From contig NC_023759.2 of the NCBI RefSeq assembly GCF_000499845.2, positions 16,590,947-16,654,946 of the forward strand: a stretch of 64,000 nucleotides of DNA, written 5' to 3'. Shown here in pieces: positions 44,218 to 56,200 of the stretch. The stretch is from Phaseolus vulgaris (lineage: Eukaryota; Streptophyta; Magnoliopsida; Fabales; Fabaceae). The position numbers were made by a program, and so were the translations under genes. Within the stretch, counting starts at the first letter, position 1. Each line of letters begins with the position of its first letter. Below the pieces are notes generated by a model, which worked only from the letters and a program-made list of their open reading frames with translations, was not told the origin of the DNA and ran no database searches.

Positions 44218-45160
44218 CTATTTGGAATTCCAACTGGTCCTCAAAGAACTCGAAGGAAATCAGGGTGGGGGTCAAGAATGTTATGTGGGCATCTGCCACC
44301 CTCTTCCAGAAGAGACAAAGGTCTCTGTCCAAAGCTCCCATGCTATCAGGACTTCTGGGCCTCTTGAAGCAGCTCTTGGACTCCTTTTTCCCCTTGTCCA
44401 CCCAGTACAAGGGGAAACCGTCGAGGAGGGAAGGGTCTTTGTCGTTTGCGCGAACCTGGATGAACTTCCCCTTCCAATCCTTGTACGACTGCTGGAAGAT
44501 GGTGAAAATGGACCTCCCAGCAATGGCGTTCAGGCTGACCCACAGGCGATCTCCTGGGTGCTTGGCCTCAAACAGGAATAAAAACACGTCCACTGACGCG
44601 GGCAACCCCAGGTGGGCGCACGTTACCTCAAAAGCTCGGACAAACGCCCAGCTGTTGGGGTGAAGCTGGGCGGCAGCGATGTTGAGCTCGGTTAAGAGTT
44701 CCCTCTCAAATCGAGTAAGAGGGAACCTGAGTTTAACCTTTTTGAAGAGAGTAGTGTAGACGAAGCAGAAGGGCCCGTCGGCGCTCACTTTATCATCGGC
44801 GCACACTGGCAGAGTGGCTGGGCAAGGCAGCACCATCATTCTCTCATCGTGCTCCTTGTGGAATGATTGGTGGGCCTCGTCCCCATTGGTCAATCGCAGA
44901 ACCGCTCCCGCGGTGTTCACCGACGACGTTTCCTTTAAGAGGGTTGAGTTAGCCCATGAGTATAACGTCTTGAAGTCTGGCAGTGGGGTGGGGGCTCCTC
45001 CAGCGTTTGGTGGAGTCGCCTGGGCCAGAGTGGTTTGAGAAGACGCGGGCCTCACAGCCTGCGAAGAGGGGGCACCACGAACTTGCGTAGAGTCGTGTGC
45101 TTGAGAAGGAGGGTTTCGCGCTGACGGAGGGGGGTTCGGGGTGATCTTCGTGCGAGTCAT
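44218..45160 (-). CDS. A2 antisense gene, exon 1 (Transposase_28-like)
   Basis: 943 nt, exactly as in A1 and A3, from ATG at 45160 (MTRTKITPNPPPSARNPPSQ). Globular core with FERELLTELNIAAAQLHPNS, SVDVFLFLFEAKHPGDRLWV and DWKGKFIQV, then GFPLYWVDKGK and MGALDRDLCLFWKRVADA. No stop or frameshift. With exon 2 this is the only fully open antisense gene in the window, about 825 codons spliced. Confidence 0.78.
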
Positions 45161-45759
45161 GGTAGCAACTGCAAACGAAGGAGGAAGGAAAAATAATCAG
45201 GAGGGTTACAAAGGCTGACTCGATCATGAATGGAAGGTGAAAGACGAACGAATGTGAGTTCGTTGCGACGATCGACAAAGCCCTAAGTCACGCAGAAGGA
45301 GAAATGGAAAAACAGCCCACAGCGTATGCACCAGACAGTTACAGGATGATGCAAATCGGTGAAAATGCGAGAAAACACAGCAGATGAGGGAAAGTAGTTA
45401 CCTTTCGATGATCGGGAGAATGTTGAAGGGAGGTGGTGATCTAGAGCGTCGAGGAACGTTGAGAGCTTTCGCAGAGGGAAACAAGAGCGTATGCAAGTAT
45501 GAAGAAAGTGATGGAACAGTAGGAGCGTAAGGGGTTTAAGGGTTTTCGAAACGGTTTGGGGAAGCGCTAACGGCAGATGAAGATAGCCGTTGATGAGAAC
45601 CACGTGTCGAGCGATGCGCGAAGGGTTTGGTGGAGCGTCAGAGCAGCAGAAAGTACTATCGCTTGGAATTCTGCGCCCCATGCCACGTAGACCGGTGTTA
45701 ACGAAGGCTTCTTCAGTCTTTTCGCTAGACAAAGTCTTCGCTTAAGACTGGGGGGCTTA
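45161..45759 (-). other. A2 antisense leader with intron; polypurine tract
   Basis: Probable leader intron 45400-45169 (donor GAAAG|GTAACT, acceptor GTTTGCAG). G-box CCACGTGTCG at 45601. Plus-strand AAGACTGGGGGG at 45744-45755 is the polypurine tract. Confidence 0.55.
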
Positions 45760-46552
45760 TGTACCGCCCTGGTGGTCGGGTGTGATGACGTGGCATCCTG
45801 CTACAGTATAGGCGTGTTGACAAGGCGCCAGGTTGACAGTTGGGAAGGAAGTCGGGAGGCACGTGTAGTCGCCGATAGTTAAGTTGGCGTGTTCCGATCT
45901 CCAGCGTACCAGAATAGGCGATCGCCAGTTTGGGGATGAAGTCGCCAGATGTGGACTCAGGCGACCAGGCAGTCGGAGATCGCCAGAACAAGCACATCGC
46001 CGAAGTTAAAGGAGAAGCAGATTGTGAAGGCGGCCGGCGAGACCACAGGGAAGGTGTATGAAGGCCCTACCTCGCCAGTTTCAGTAGAGATCGCACTCCT
46101 GAGTTAGCTATGCACTGGGCAGTACCATGCATAGGTAACTTAACCAATATGAGAGTAGAAGCAGCGCCAAGTCAGTGAGCCTCCAGATCATGGCACGTGT
46201 ACAGTTGGATGCAGGCCACGTGTCCAAGCCTGTAACTGCCAGGAGAGAGAAAACCACCAGGTATATAAGAGTTCCTAACAGATTTTCTAAGGTACGCACG
46301 TTCAGTTCATACACCTTACGCTTGCGAAGTGACAGAGCTGTTTGTGAGAGAGATTTGCACGGTTCCAGTTCTTAGTATTTGGTGATACCGCCACTGACTT
46401 GAGCGTCGGAGTGCGATCGGCCGCAGCGGCGTCGTATCGTTTCTTTGCAGGTTCTTGAGATAGATCCGGAGGAGGAACGGAGGTGAGGAGCGGCGCGCAC
46501 GTCGATCCTTTGACGAGGCATTCTCCAGCGCTCCGGTCAACAGGCAGGATCA
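45760..46552 (+). repeat. A2 3' LTR (793 bp)
   Basis: Pairs with 34407-35199; TATATAAG at 46262; TSD GTTTT follows at 46553-46557. Confidence 0.96.
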
Positions 46553-46734
46553 GTTTTGATTTTGATTTTTTTTTCCAGAAAAGCTTAATCAGAACGTTTA
46601 ACTGAAACTTTGATTTGTGTATTAAAACTATCAAAACAACATTCGAAAGCATTCAAGGATCATTAGAAATCAATTAAAGAACATGATTGAGTCCAGAAAC
46701 TCCCTAATGTGTTAAACCGTCTATTGCAGAAATG

Positions 46735-47260
46735 ATGATGAGATTGTCTAACATATATACGAAGACTAGAATATCTAGTGCATTTTGTCCTTTGTGATCA
46801 TCCAACAAGTTGTACTCCACTGAGACCATTTAGCGAGTCTAACATAAAGAGACTGTCTAACATATTTAATACAGTGAGACTTTCTTGCACGTCTTGCATT
46901 GTGAGACTGTCTAATGGGTTAATCATTGTGAGACCGTTTTGCATGCTAAAATTGTAGACTTGTCTAACTCTTTTCAACATAATGAGACAATCTAATGATT
47001 TTAACTCTAGGATACCATCTAATAGGTGTAACACTACATGACCGTCTAATAGGTTTAATCTCAATAGACTGTTTAATGTGTTTATTTTAAATTCTTCACT
47101 TGAAGTAGCTTTTTTTATAAAATTTAGCACACCTTATAATATTGTTATCATCAAAACCTTTATAGTCATATTTATCCTTATAAGACCGTCTAATGGGGTA
47201 TTAGACAGTTTAATGGGGTATTAGATCGTCTAACATTGACTGGATTGTCTAATGCCTTAA
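46735..47260. repeat. Degenerate minisatellite built on GTCTAATRGGTTTAA
   Basis: At least a dozen imperfect units of roughly 25-40 bp, each with a form of GAGAC(C/T)GTCTAA, for example near 46848, 46908, 46950, 47040, 47180 and 47230. Spacing is irregular. It lies in the spacer between A2 and A3. 46558-46734 and 47261-47376 show nothing further. Confidence 0.65.
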
Positions 47261-47376
47261 CAAATAATTGATATATTTTGATAAATAAAAAGGAAGATGT
47301 CACCTAGATAAACAAAAGTTAAAAATAGCATATTAAAAAAATCCCATTAAAATGTGTTTCCATATATTCCATTCAT

Positions 47377-47587
47377 ATTAGGCCATATAGTAGTACACTG
47401 ATTTCCATTATCGTAAGTGAAAAAATACTAAGGTTTTCTAAATTTTGTAATATATAGCATAACCTAGATCGATCTTGAAAGGACACATTAAATTGGATTG
47501 TATATTTAGGTTCTCCCTTACAAATAAAAATTTAGGATTTAGGGATTTAAAAACACGAAACGTATATTGGAAAATAAAATTAAATAT
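47377..47587. repeat. 211-bp flank duplication, left copy
   Basis: Ends exactly at the A3 3' LTR. Repeated at 59921-60141 right after the truncated 5' LTR, with one substitution and a 10-bp tandem gain (AAATTGGATT) in the right copy. Confidence 0.93.
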
Positions 47588-48371
47588 TGATCCTGCCTGT
47601 TGACCAGAACGTAGGAGCTTGCCTCGTCACAGGATCGACTTGCGCACCGCTTCCAACGTCCGTCCCTCTCCGAGATCCACTTCAAGAACCTGCAAAAGAA
47701 CAGAGCGGCGCCGCTGCGGCCGATCGCACTCCAACGCCCAAGTCAGTAGCCGAACCACCAAATACTAAGAGAACAAGAACCGTGCAAATTCTCTCTCACA
47801 GTGTGCTCTAGAACTCGCAAGCGTAAAGAGTATAATCTGAACGTGCGTACCTCAGAAAGTTCGTTAAGAACTCTTATATACCTGGTTACTTTCTCTCTCC
47901 TGGCAGTTACAGACTTGGACACGTGGCTCGCATCTAGTCGTACACGTGCCTTCATCTGGAGCCTCCTTGACTTGGGCGCTGCTTCTACTCTCGTTTTGCT
48001 AAGTTACCTATGCATGGTACTGCCCAGTACATAGCTAACTTGGGAGTGCGATCTCTACTGGAACTGGCGAGTTAGGGTGCCTTCGTACACCTTCTCTGTG
48101 GTCTCGCCGGCCGCCTTCATAACCTGCACCACCTTCATCTCTGGCGATGTGCTTTCTCTGGCGATCTCCAATCTCAAGGTCGCCTGAGTTTACATCTGGC
48201 GACTTCATCTCCAACCTGGTGATCGCCGGTTCTGGTATGCTGGAGATCGGAACACGCCAACTTAATAACTGGCAACTTCACGAGCCCCCCGACTTCCTTC
48301 CCTTCTGCCAACCTGGCGCCTATACTGTAGCGGGATGCCACGTCATCACTTCCGACTACCAGGGCGGTACA
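47588..48371 (-). repeat. A3 3' LTR (784 bp)
   Basis: Plus strand TGATCCTGCC to GCGGTACA. A 13-bp gap near 48312 relative to the 5' LTR. Minus TATATAAG at 47880-47873, both CACGTG boxes kept. Next to it the minus strand reads AAGACTGGGGGG (48388-48377), the polypurine tract. Confidence 0.95.
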
Positions 48372-48388
48372 CAAGCCCCCCAGTCTTA

Positions 48389-48974
48389 AGCGAAGACTTG
48401 TCCAGCGAAAAGACTAGAGGAGTCACGTCAACACCGGTCTACGTGGCACTGACGCAGAATTCCAAGCGGCTGTACCTGCTGCTTCTCTGACGCTCCACCA
48501 AACCCCTCACCCATCGTTCGACATGTGGCTTCATCAACGGTTACCTTCAGCTACCGTTTGCGCTTCCCAAACCCATTTCGAAAAAACTCTTAAACCCATT
48601 TTCACTCCACACTGTTCCATCACTTTCCCTCGTATTCACAAACGCTCTAACCTTCTTCTGCAAAAAACTCTCAGCGCTCTCCAACATTCTGAATCACCAT
48701 CATCCTTCATCGTCTTCCTGATCATCAAAAGGTACCTACTTTCCTTCTTCTGCTGGTTTTTCTTGCATTTTAACTGATTCGCATCATCCTGTAAATGTCT
48801 GGTGCATACGCTGTGGGTTGCTTTTTCCATTTCTCCCTCTACGTAACTTAGGGCTTCGTCAATCATCGCAACGAACCTACGTTCGTTCGTTTTTTCACCT
48901 TCCTTCCATGATCGAGTCAACCTCTGTGACCCCTGACCATTTTTTCCTTTTCTTCTTCCTTTGCAGCTGCAACA
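48389..48974 (+). other. A3 antisense-gene leader with intron
   Basis: Plus-strand leader of the antisense gene. Probable leader intron 48732-48966: donor TCAAAAG|GTACCT, pyrimidine-rich TTTTCTTCTTCCTTTGCAG acceptor, 8 bp before the ATG. Conserved in position in A1 and A2. No clear TATA seen upstream. Confidence 0.55.
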
Positions 48975-49917
48975 ATGACTCGCACAAAGATCACCCCGAA
49001 TCCTCCTCCTTCATCACGAAACCCTTCTTCACAAGCACACGACCCACCACGAGTCCGTGGCGCTTCATCTTCCCAGGCTGAGAGGCCTGCGTCTTCCCAC
49101 CCCAACCTGGCCCAGGCGACTCCACCTATCGCCGGAGGAGCCCCCGTTTCCCCGCCAGACTTCGAAAAACTTTACCCATGGGCCAACTCGACCCTGTTGA
49201 GGGAAACGTCTTCCGTGAACACTGCTGGAGCAGTCTTGCGATTGACTAAGGGGGATGAGCCTCATCAATCATTTCATAAGGAGCACGATGAAAAGATGAT
49301 AGTGCTACCTTGCCCCCCCGATCTGCCCGTTTGCGCCGACGATAAGGTGAGCGTTGACGGGCCCTTCTGCTTCGTCTACACAACCTTATTCAAGAAGGTG
49401 AAGCTCAAGTTCCCTTTCACCCGTTTCGAAAGGGAGCTCCTTACCGAGCTCAACATCGCCGCCACCCAGCTCCATCCCAACAGCTGGGCGTTTGTGCGAG
49501 CGTTCCAAGTGATGTGCGACCATTTGGGGTTGCCCGCATCCGTAGACGTGTTTCTATTCCTCTTTGAAGCCAAGCACCCAGGAGACCGCCTGTGGGTTAG
49601 CTTGAATGCGATTGCTGGGAGGTCAATCTTCTCCATCTTCCAGCAATCCTATAAGGACTGGAAAGGGAAGTTCGTCCAAGTGCGCCCTAACGACAAAGAC
49701 GACTCCCTACTCGACGGCTTCCCCTTGTACTGGGTGGACAAGGGGAAAAAAGAGTCCAAGAGCTGCTTCAGGAGACCCAGAAGTCCTGATAGCATGGGAG
49801 CGTTGGACAGAGATCTCTGCCTTTTCTGGAAAAGGGTGGCGGATGCCAACATCACCTTCCTTACCACCACCCTGATCTGCTTCGAATTCTACGAGGACCA
49901 ACTCGAAATTCGAATAG
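48975..49917 (+). CDS. A3 antisense gene, exon 1 (Transposase_28-like)
   Basis: 943 nt open, ATG 48975 (MTRTKITPNPPPSSRNPSSQ). Contains FTRFERELLTELNIA, SVDVFLFLFEAKHPGDRLWV, IFQQSYKDWKGKFVQV, then GFPLYWVDKGKKESKSCFRR. Ends at AATAG|GTTAGA. Lies antisense to A3 gag-pol and close to the 3' LTR. Domain resemblance to PF04195 is by eye. Intact in this copy. Confidence 0.78.
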
Positions 49918-50095
49918 GTTAGAACATTTAAACTGTTGTTTTAATACTGCTTCTGTTTAACTGTTTCTGGGCGTCTTGTGCGTTATGCGCAAGACTTTGG
50001 GTTTGTTTTTCTGCATCGATCATCTGCTTCGCTGCACACTGCCTTATGCACTTATTTTCTTTCTGAGTTAACCCATGCATTTTCGTTCTATGCAG
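49918..50095 (+). other. Intron of the A3 antisense gene (178 bp)
   Basis: Donor AATAG|GTTAGAAC at 49917/49918; acceptor TTCTATGCAG at 50095, with a T-rich tract before it. Phase 1: the G from exon 1 plus AT completes an Asp codon. Retained in genomic element RNA because it is an intron only on the opposite strand. Confidence 0.78.
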
Positions 50096-51636
50096 ATAAC
50101 ATGCTGGGCAAGGGTATGCTCGCTGAGTTGAGGGCGCTCGCCCGAACCCACGGGTTGGCGACGAGCTCTCAAACAGTGCCAAATTCCATGGTGGAGATCG
50201 TCGCCACTCAGGGCCGATCGCCACCTAAGGGCCCAGCACCCTCCGACGTCCAACCCGCCGCCCAGCGAAAGAAACTTGTCCTCAAGAGGCCTAAGAGGAA
50301 AGCTCCCCAGATAGTCCAAGAGGATGAGGAAGAAGATGACGAGGTCACCGAAGATGGCCTCGTTACAAAGAGGAAGAGGGTGGCACCTTCTTCACCACCT
50401 GCCCCGCCCCCTCTTCCAACCTCAACACCGCCATCAACACCTGCTCCGCCTCCAACAATGCCATCTCCACCTGCCATCTCCACCAGCTCCCGCCTCCCCA
50501 GTCCAAGCCATTCCATTGGCGACTGCGACACCCGCGGTTGAGGCCGCCGAAGATAATTTCTTGGAGGACCCCCCAAGCGCCTCCACGCCACATGCATCAG
50601 CTGGAGGGGGTCCTCCCTCTAACGCCTCAGCTGCAGATGCCGCTCCAACCGGGGATGAGGTTGCCCACACCTCTCCGATTCTGATCACCGAGTCCCGACG
50701 TCGCCACCACGAGCAGAAGCACCCACTGAAGAACCAACTAAAGAGGGTGGCGACGGAAACCAACAACAGGCCCCACCAGCGCCTCTACAAGCAGCAAACC
50801 TCCCTCTCGAGGTCACGAGGATGTGGGAGCCTTTGTCCGCTAAGCTGAAGACGCTAGCGGAAGACATTCCCGCCATCATAACTAGGGCGGTGCAGAGCTC
50901 CACCAGGAAGCTCCAGGACGACCTCTTCAACCTCAAAACAGAGAACAGCACCATGAAGGTTGAGGTGGAGAAGTTGTCCTTCAACTTGACGCTCGCGGAG
51001 ATTGAACACTCCCGAGTAGAAGACGCAATGAGCACTGAGCTCAGATTGGCGCGCAAGGAGGCCACTGATCTCCGCCATAAGGTGCAGCAACTGGCTCAAG
51101 AAAACATTGAACTGGAGAGCAAGATTGTGCCTTATCGCGTCAGGGTGGCTGACCTGGAGGCTCTCATAAAAACTGACGCCGCCAAGGTGAAGAAATTGGA
51201 GCAAAGGTCAGCCGACCGAGAGACCCTCCTTGGAAAGGTGGAAAAGGCGAGGGATGACGCCATGGCTGAGCTTGCTGAAGCCAACAAGAAAAATGGGGAG
51301 CTGGCCGCCGAATTGGGACAAGCGCAAGCAGAATCCAAGAAGGTTGCTGAAGACCTTCTCCAGGCTCAAGAAACCAATGAACAACTCAATAAACAAGTTG
51401 AAGAGCTGGAGCAGCAGAATAAGGAGCTGAAAGAGCAAACTGAAGATCTCAAGAAGCGGATTGAGGAACTTCAGAAACAGATTGAAGAACTCAAGCTGAA
51501 TTCTGCTCAAATTCTAGCTGCTGGATTCGAAGCTGCGCGGGAACAATTTTCCTGCTTATTCCCCGACCTGGACCTCAGCATGGTGTCTCTCGATAATGAG
51601 GTAGTGGATGGAAAGGTGGTTCCTGCTGAAGATTAA
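50096..51636 (+). pseudogene. A3 antisense gene, exon 2, two offsetting frameshifts
   Basis: Opens DNMLGKGMLAELRALARTHG, basic and acidic runs, then the Pro-rich part. A frameshift near 50465-50480 moves it one frame, and a second near 50695-50705 restores it, so the coiled coil (MWEPLSAKLKTLAED onward) is in the original frame to the stop at 51636. About 75 residues of the linker are therefore altered or truncated by a stop at 50541. AATAAA at 51689-51694, 53 bp after the stop, is a plausible poly(A) signal. Confidence 0.75.
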
Positions 51637-52262
51637 TCGATTCTCTCCATCTGCTACCTTCGTGCCTTTTCCTTGCATATACTTCTGTAATAAACTCACA
51701 TTTTCTTGGACATGTATGTATCAAGTTGGCGTGTATTTTTTTGAACTGATACTTTGCTTAATGAAGTTACTTTCGCATTTCTTCTTGTAACCCCTTTGTT
51801 TACCTTTAACTTTCCTTGCATGATTTACTTTCAACGAAATAACTTAGTAATCTCGTAGGCACGATCTTGTACTTGGCTGTTTCGAACCATCTCAACTTCG
51901 AATAATAATCACATTTATCAACTCGTAACTTAAGGCAATAAACCTTAGCGTAAAATGATACCTTAAGCAATGGACTTTAACTCAACCCCTGGCTTTATAA
52001 CACCGCTACTCCCGATCTGCTTCATCAAAGCGGGTTTTTGACTTCTCTCCATTGCTTGATCGTTTCCTGGTCGCCAGAGACTCTTGGCAACACCAGCTTC
52101 TTCCTGCCTTCACACCTTGGCCATTGCTCTTTCATCTGGGGGTAGAGGCGCCTTTCGGATCCTTCTCCACCTCCTTGTGCTTCAGAGCAAGAGACCGGGT
52201 GGCTAGGCGTTCTCTTCGAACCTGCCTTAGCCACCCTCAGAACTTCTTCCACCCTATACACC
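51637..52262. other. A3 spacer between antisense gene and array
   Basis: Non-coding, shared in blocks with A1 and A2. Holds the likely poly(A) signal of the antisense gene. Confidence 0.45.
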
Positions 52263-52265
52263 ATA

Positions 52266-53060
52266 CCTGAACTCGTTCGAGACGAGAAGGATTTTATCTT
52301 GCCTGAACTCGCTCATAGGCGAGAAGGTCTTTAACTCGCCTGAACTCGCTCATAGGCGAGAAGGTCTTTAACTCGCCTGAACTCGCTCATAGGCGAGAAG
52401 GTCTTTAACTCGCCTGAACTCGCTCATAGGCGAGAAGGTCTTTAAATCGTGCCTCTACATTGCCCCAGGGGTTACATCTCCTCCCCCCTAGAAACACTGA
52501 GGACTTTTACTGGTGCCTCTACATTGCCCCAGGGGTTACATCTTCTCGCCCCCAGAAACACTGAGGACTTTTACTCTTTCTCGCCTGCACTCGCTCGACG
52601 GCGAGGAGATCTTTTACTTGCCTCTACATTGCCCCAGGGGTTACATCTTCTCGCCCCCAGAAACACTGAGGACTTTTACTCTTTCTCGCCTGCACTCGCT
52701 CGACGGCGAGGAGGTCTTTTACTTGCCTCTACATTGCCCCAGGGGTTACATCTTCTCGCCCCCAGAAACACTGAGGACTTTTCGCTCTTCCTTGCCTGCA
52801 CTCGCTCAGCGACGAGGAGGTCTTTAACTTGCCTCAGGACGCGCGAGGGCGTTGAGGTCTTTTAACTGGTGCCTCCGATCGCCGAAAGACGATGAGGACT
52901 TAAAAACTTTAACTGATGCCTCCAATCGCCGTAAAACGATGAGGACTTAAAAACTTTAACTGATGCCTCCAACCGCCGAAAAACGATGAGGGCTTAAAAA
53001 TTTTAACTGATGCCTCCAATCGCCGAAAAACGATGAGGACTTAAAAACTTTTTAGAAAGC
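52266..53060 (-). repeat. A3 hairpin minisatellite array (classes I-III)
   Basis: On the plus strand: about 5 class III units (52266-52446), mixed class II and CTCGACGGCGAG-type units with about four class II cores (52447-52850), and 4 class I units (52861-53055). The conserved CATTGCCCCAGGGGTTACAT core recurs four times. Repeated open frames across it are by-products of the array. Confidence 0.92.
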
Positions 53061-53296
53061 ATGCAACATATCTTTAACTCGCCTTGAGCCACGTACAAGT
53101 GACAAGGTCTTTCTTCAAAACCTTTTTGGAAAACAGCAAGCATGCAATCTGAAAACGCCTTATGCTTCGAAAACTCTTCTTTTATTGGGTGGCCTCATTA
53201 AAAACCCTCCTTAGGGAAAAAAGAGTGTCCCCTTCAAACTGTTTTATCAGAGACATTGTAATGTAACTTTTGTGTTTGTCTTTACTTACAAAGCTC

Positions 53297-56200
53297 TTAA
53301 CTATAGTACAACTTCAGGTGCGTGGCGTTCCAAGTGCGAGGAATCGCCCCTCCTTCTAGAGTCTCTAAGCGGTAGGCGCCGTTCCCGAGCGCCTCGGTTA
53401 TTCTGAACGGTCCCGTCCACTTAGGCGACAGCTTATTCTCCATCTCGTACTGGTGGGCTTTTCTCATCACCAGGTCGCCTTCTCTAAATTGCCTTGGCAT
53501 CACCTTCGAGTTGTACCTTCGTTCAATCCTTCTCTTCACCGCCTCAGCTTTCAGTCTCGCCTCTTCCCTGACCTCATCCAGTAGGTCCAGGTTCAGCCTT
53601 CTCTCTTCATTCGAGTCTTCCTCTACAAAGTTCTGGAACCTCGGCGAGCTCTCCTGGATCTCTACTGGAATCATCGCATCACACCCATAGACCAAACTGA
53701 ACGGGGTCTCATGGGTTCTTGACTGCTCGGTGGTGTGGTATGCCCAGACTATACGGGGTACCTCCTCAGCCCAACTTCCCTTGGCTTTCTCGAGCCTCCT
53801 CTTCAATCCTCTCAGCAACACCCGATTGGCTGACTCCACCTGGCCATTCGTCTGAGGGTGCTCGACGGATGCAAACACTTGTTGAATTCCCACCCCTTCG
53901 CAAAGCTTCTTCAACAGGTGACTTGCAAACTGAGTCCCATTATCCGACACCAGGCGCTTGGGCACACCAAACCGGCACACAATGTTCTTCCACACGAAAC
54001 CTTCGATTTTGTGTGCGGTGATCTGGGCCACTGGTTCTACTTCGATCCACTTGGTGAAATACTCGATTGCCACCACCAAGTACTTCTTCATCTGCCTGAT
54101 CACCATCGGGAAAGGTCCCAGGATGTCGATTCCCCACGTATGAAACGGCCAAGGGCTGTAAATCGACTTCAACTCCTCGGGAGGCGCCTTGTGCCAATCG
54201 GCGTGCTGTTGGCACTGTTTGCAACACTGCGCATACTTCTTGCAGTCTTCTCTCATCGTTGGCCAGTAGTAGCCTGCACGGAGAGTCCTTGCGGCTAGAG
54301 CTCGACCCCTGACGTGGCTTCCGCATATACCTTCGTGGAGCTCCGCCATGATTCTCGTGCACCTCTCGCCATGTATACATTCCAGGAGCGGGTGAGTGAA
54401 CCCAAACCTGTACAGATCGCCATCAATCAGGGTGTACTTGCTAGAATTCTTCTTTACCTTCCTAGCCTCAGTCGGATCCAGTGGGAGAAGGCCATCTGCC
54501 AGGCCCCGCTTGTACTGGGTTATCCAAGTGTCTGGCTCATGGGTAGCGCAGACCTGCATCACGTTCACCTTCTCTCCCCGACATGCTCTGATTCTCGGCG
54601 ATCTCAGAGTTTCTTGTGTCAGGGACTTATGGCTTCTCGCTGCTTTCTCCATTGATTTGCTTATCTGAAGGACCAGGTGATCTGCCACAAACGCTCTCAG
54701 CGTCTTCAGAGTTTCTTGAATCACCGTCCTCTGCCTACCCCCCTTGCCTGAACTGGCGAGCTTAGCTAGCAAGTCAGCTCGGGCATTCTGCTCTCTGGGC
54801 ACATGCACTACCTCGAAGGAGGCAAAAGAACTCTTCAACTCCTGCACATATTCCAGATAGGCCGCCATTTGCGGATCTTTAGCCTGGAACTCACCTGTTA
54901 CTTGCCCTGTGACTAGCAGCGAGTCACTCTTAGCCATCAGCACCCTAGCTCCCATCTCCTTGGCCAGCAAAATTCCGGCGATCAGCGCCTCATACTCTGC
55001 TTGATTGTTACTGGCTTTGAAGGCAAATCTCAAAGATTGCTCGATCAGCACGCCATTGGGCCCTTCTAAAATGACCCCAGCACCGCTACCCTGCTGGTTC
55101 GACGATCCATCAACCGAGAGTACCCAACGGAAGTCGTCCCCCTCAACTCGTGTCGCCTCAGACGAGAGCTCGACCACGAAATCTGCAAAGATTTGCCCCT
55201 TGATCGGGCCTCGGGGCTCATACTTGATGTCAAACTCTGACAGCTCCACTGCCCATTTCACCATCCTTTCCGCAACATCGGGTTTCTTCAAAACTTTCTG
55301 GATGGGCAGGTCAGTCATCACCAGTATGGTGAAGCTATGGAAATAGTGGCGCAACCTCCTCGCCGAAAACACCACAGCCAGCGCAGCCTTCTCCAGGGCC
55401 TGATATCTCGTTTCGGGGCCCTGCAACACCTTGCTAACAAAATAAATAGGCTTCTGAGCCTGATCTTGATCCTGGGCGAGCACCGCACTCACCGCCCTCT
55501 CAGTCACAGCAAAATACAACCTAAGAGGGGTTCCCACCAGCGGTTTGCACAGAACCGGCGGGCTCGCCAGATATTCCTTCAGTTTGACGAAGGTTTCCTC
55601 GCACTCCTTCGTCCAGGCAAACTTGTTATTGCGTCTCAAGCATTGAAAATAGGGATGTCCCTTCTCTCCGCTAGCTGACACGAAGCGAGACAGGGCTGCC
55701 ATCCGTCCTGTTAGCTGTTGAACCTCCTTCACCGTAGCTGGGCTCCTCATCGCCAGGATGGCGGCACACTTATCAGGGTTGGCCTCTATGCCTCTTTCAG
55801 TTAAGAGAAAACCCAAAAACTTTCCAGCCTCCACGCCGAAAATGCATTTCTCTGGATTAAGCTTTAACCTGAACTTGGCGATCGTCGTGAACAATTCTTC
55901 CAAGTCCGCAACGTGCTTGCTTTTTTCCGGTGAGGTCACGACCATGCCATCGACGTACGCTTGCACGTTCCTTCCCAGCATCGGTGCAAGTACTCGATCC
56001 ATCAACCTCTGGTACGTGGCCCCCGCGTTCTTCAGTCCAAACGGCATCACCTTGTAGCAGTAGCACGATCTCTCCGTCATGAAGGCTGTCTTCTCTTCAT
56101 CCATGGGATGCATCTTAATCTGGTTATACCCCGAGAAGGCATCCAGGAAACTCAGCAACTTACACCCTGCGGCACTATCTACCAGGGCGTCTATGCTTGG

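Larger units (their letters stand above)
34407..46552 (+). mobile_element. Ty3/gypsy Tat element A2 (12,146 bp)
   Basis: Same plan as A1: 793-bp LTRs (34407-35199, 45760-46552), gag-pol 35567-41019, array 41255-41965, antisense gene 45160-42504, polypurine tract 45744-45755. About four LTR differences seen (near 34600, 34796, 35070 and 35124), so recent. Gag-pol is broken, but the antisense gene is intact. Confidence 0.95.

Noticed and set aside
52449..52865. Repeat-rich open frame of 138 codons in the A3 array
   Set aside because: It is a by-product of minisatellite units whose length happens to keep frame; A1 and A2 do not conserve it.
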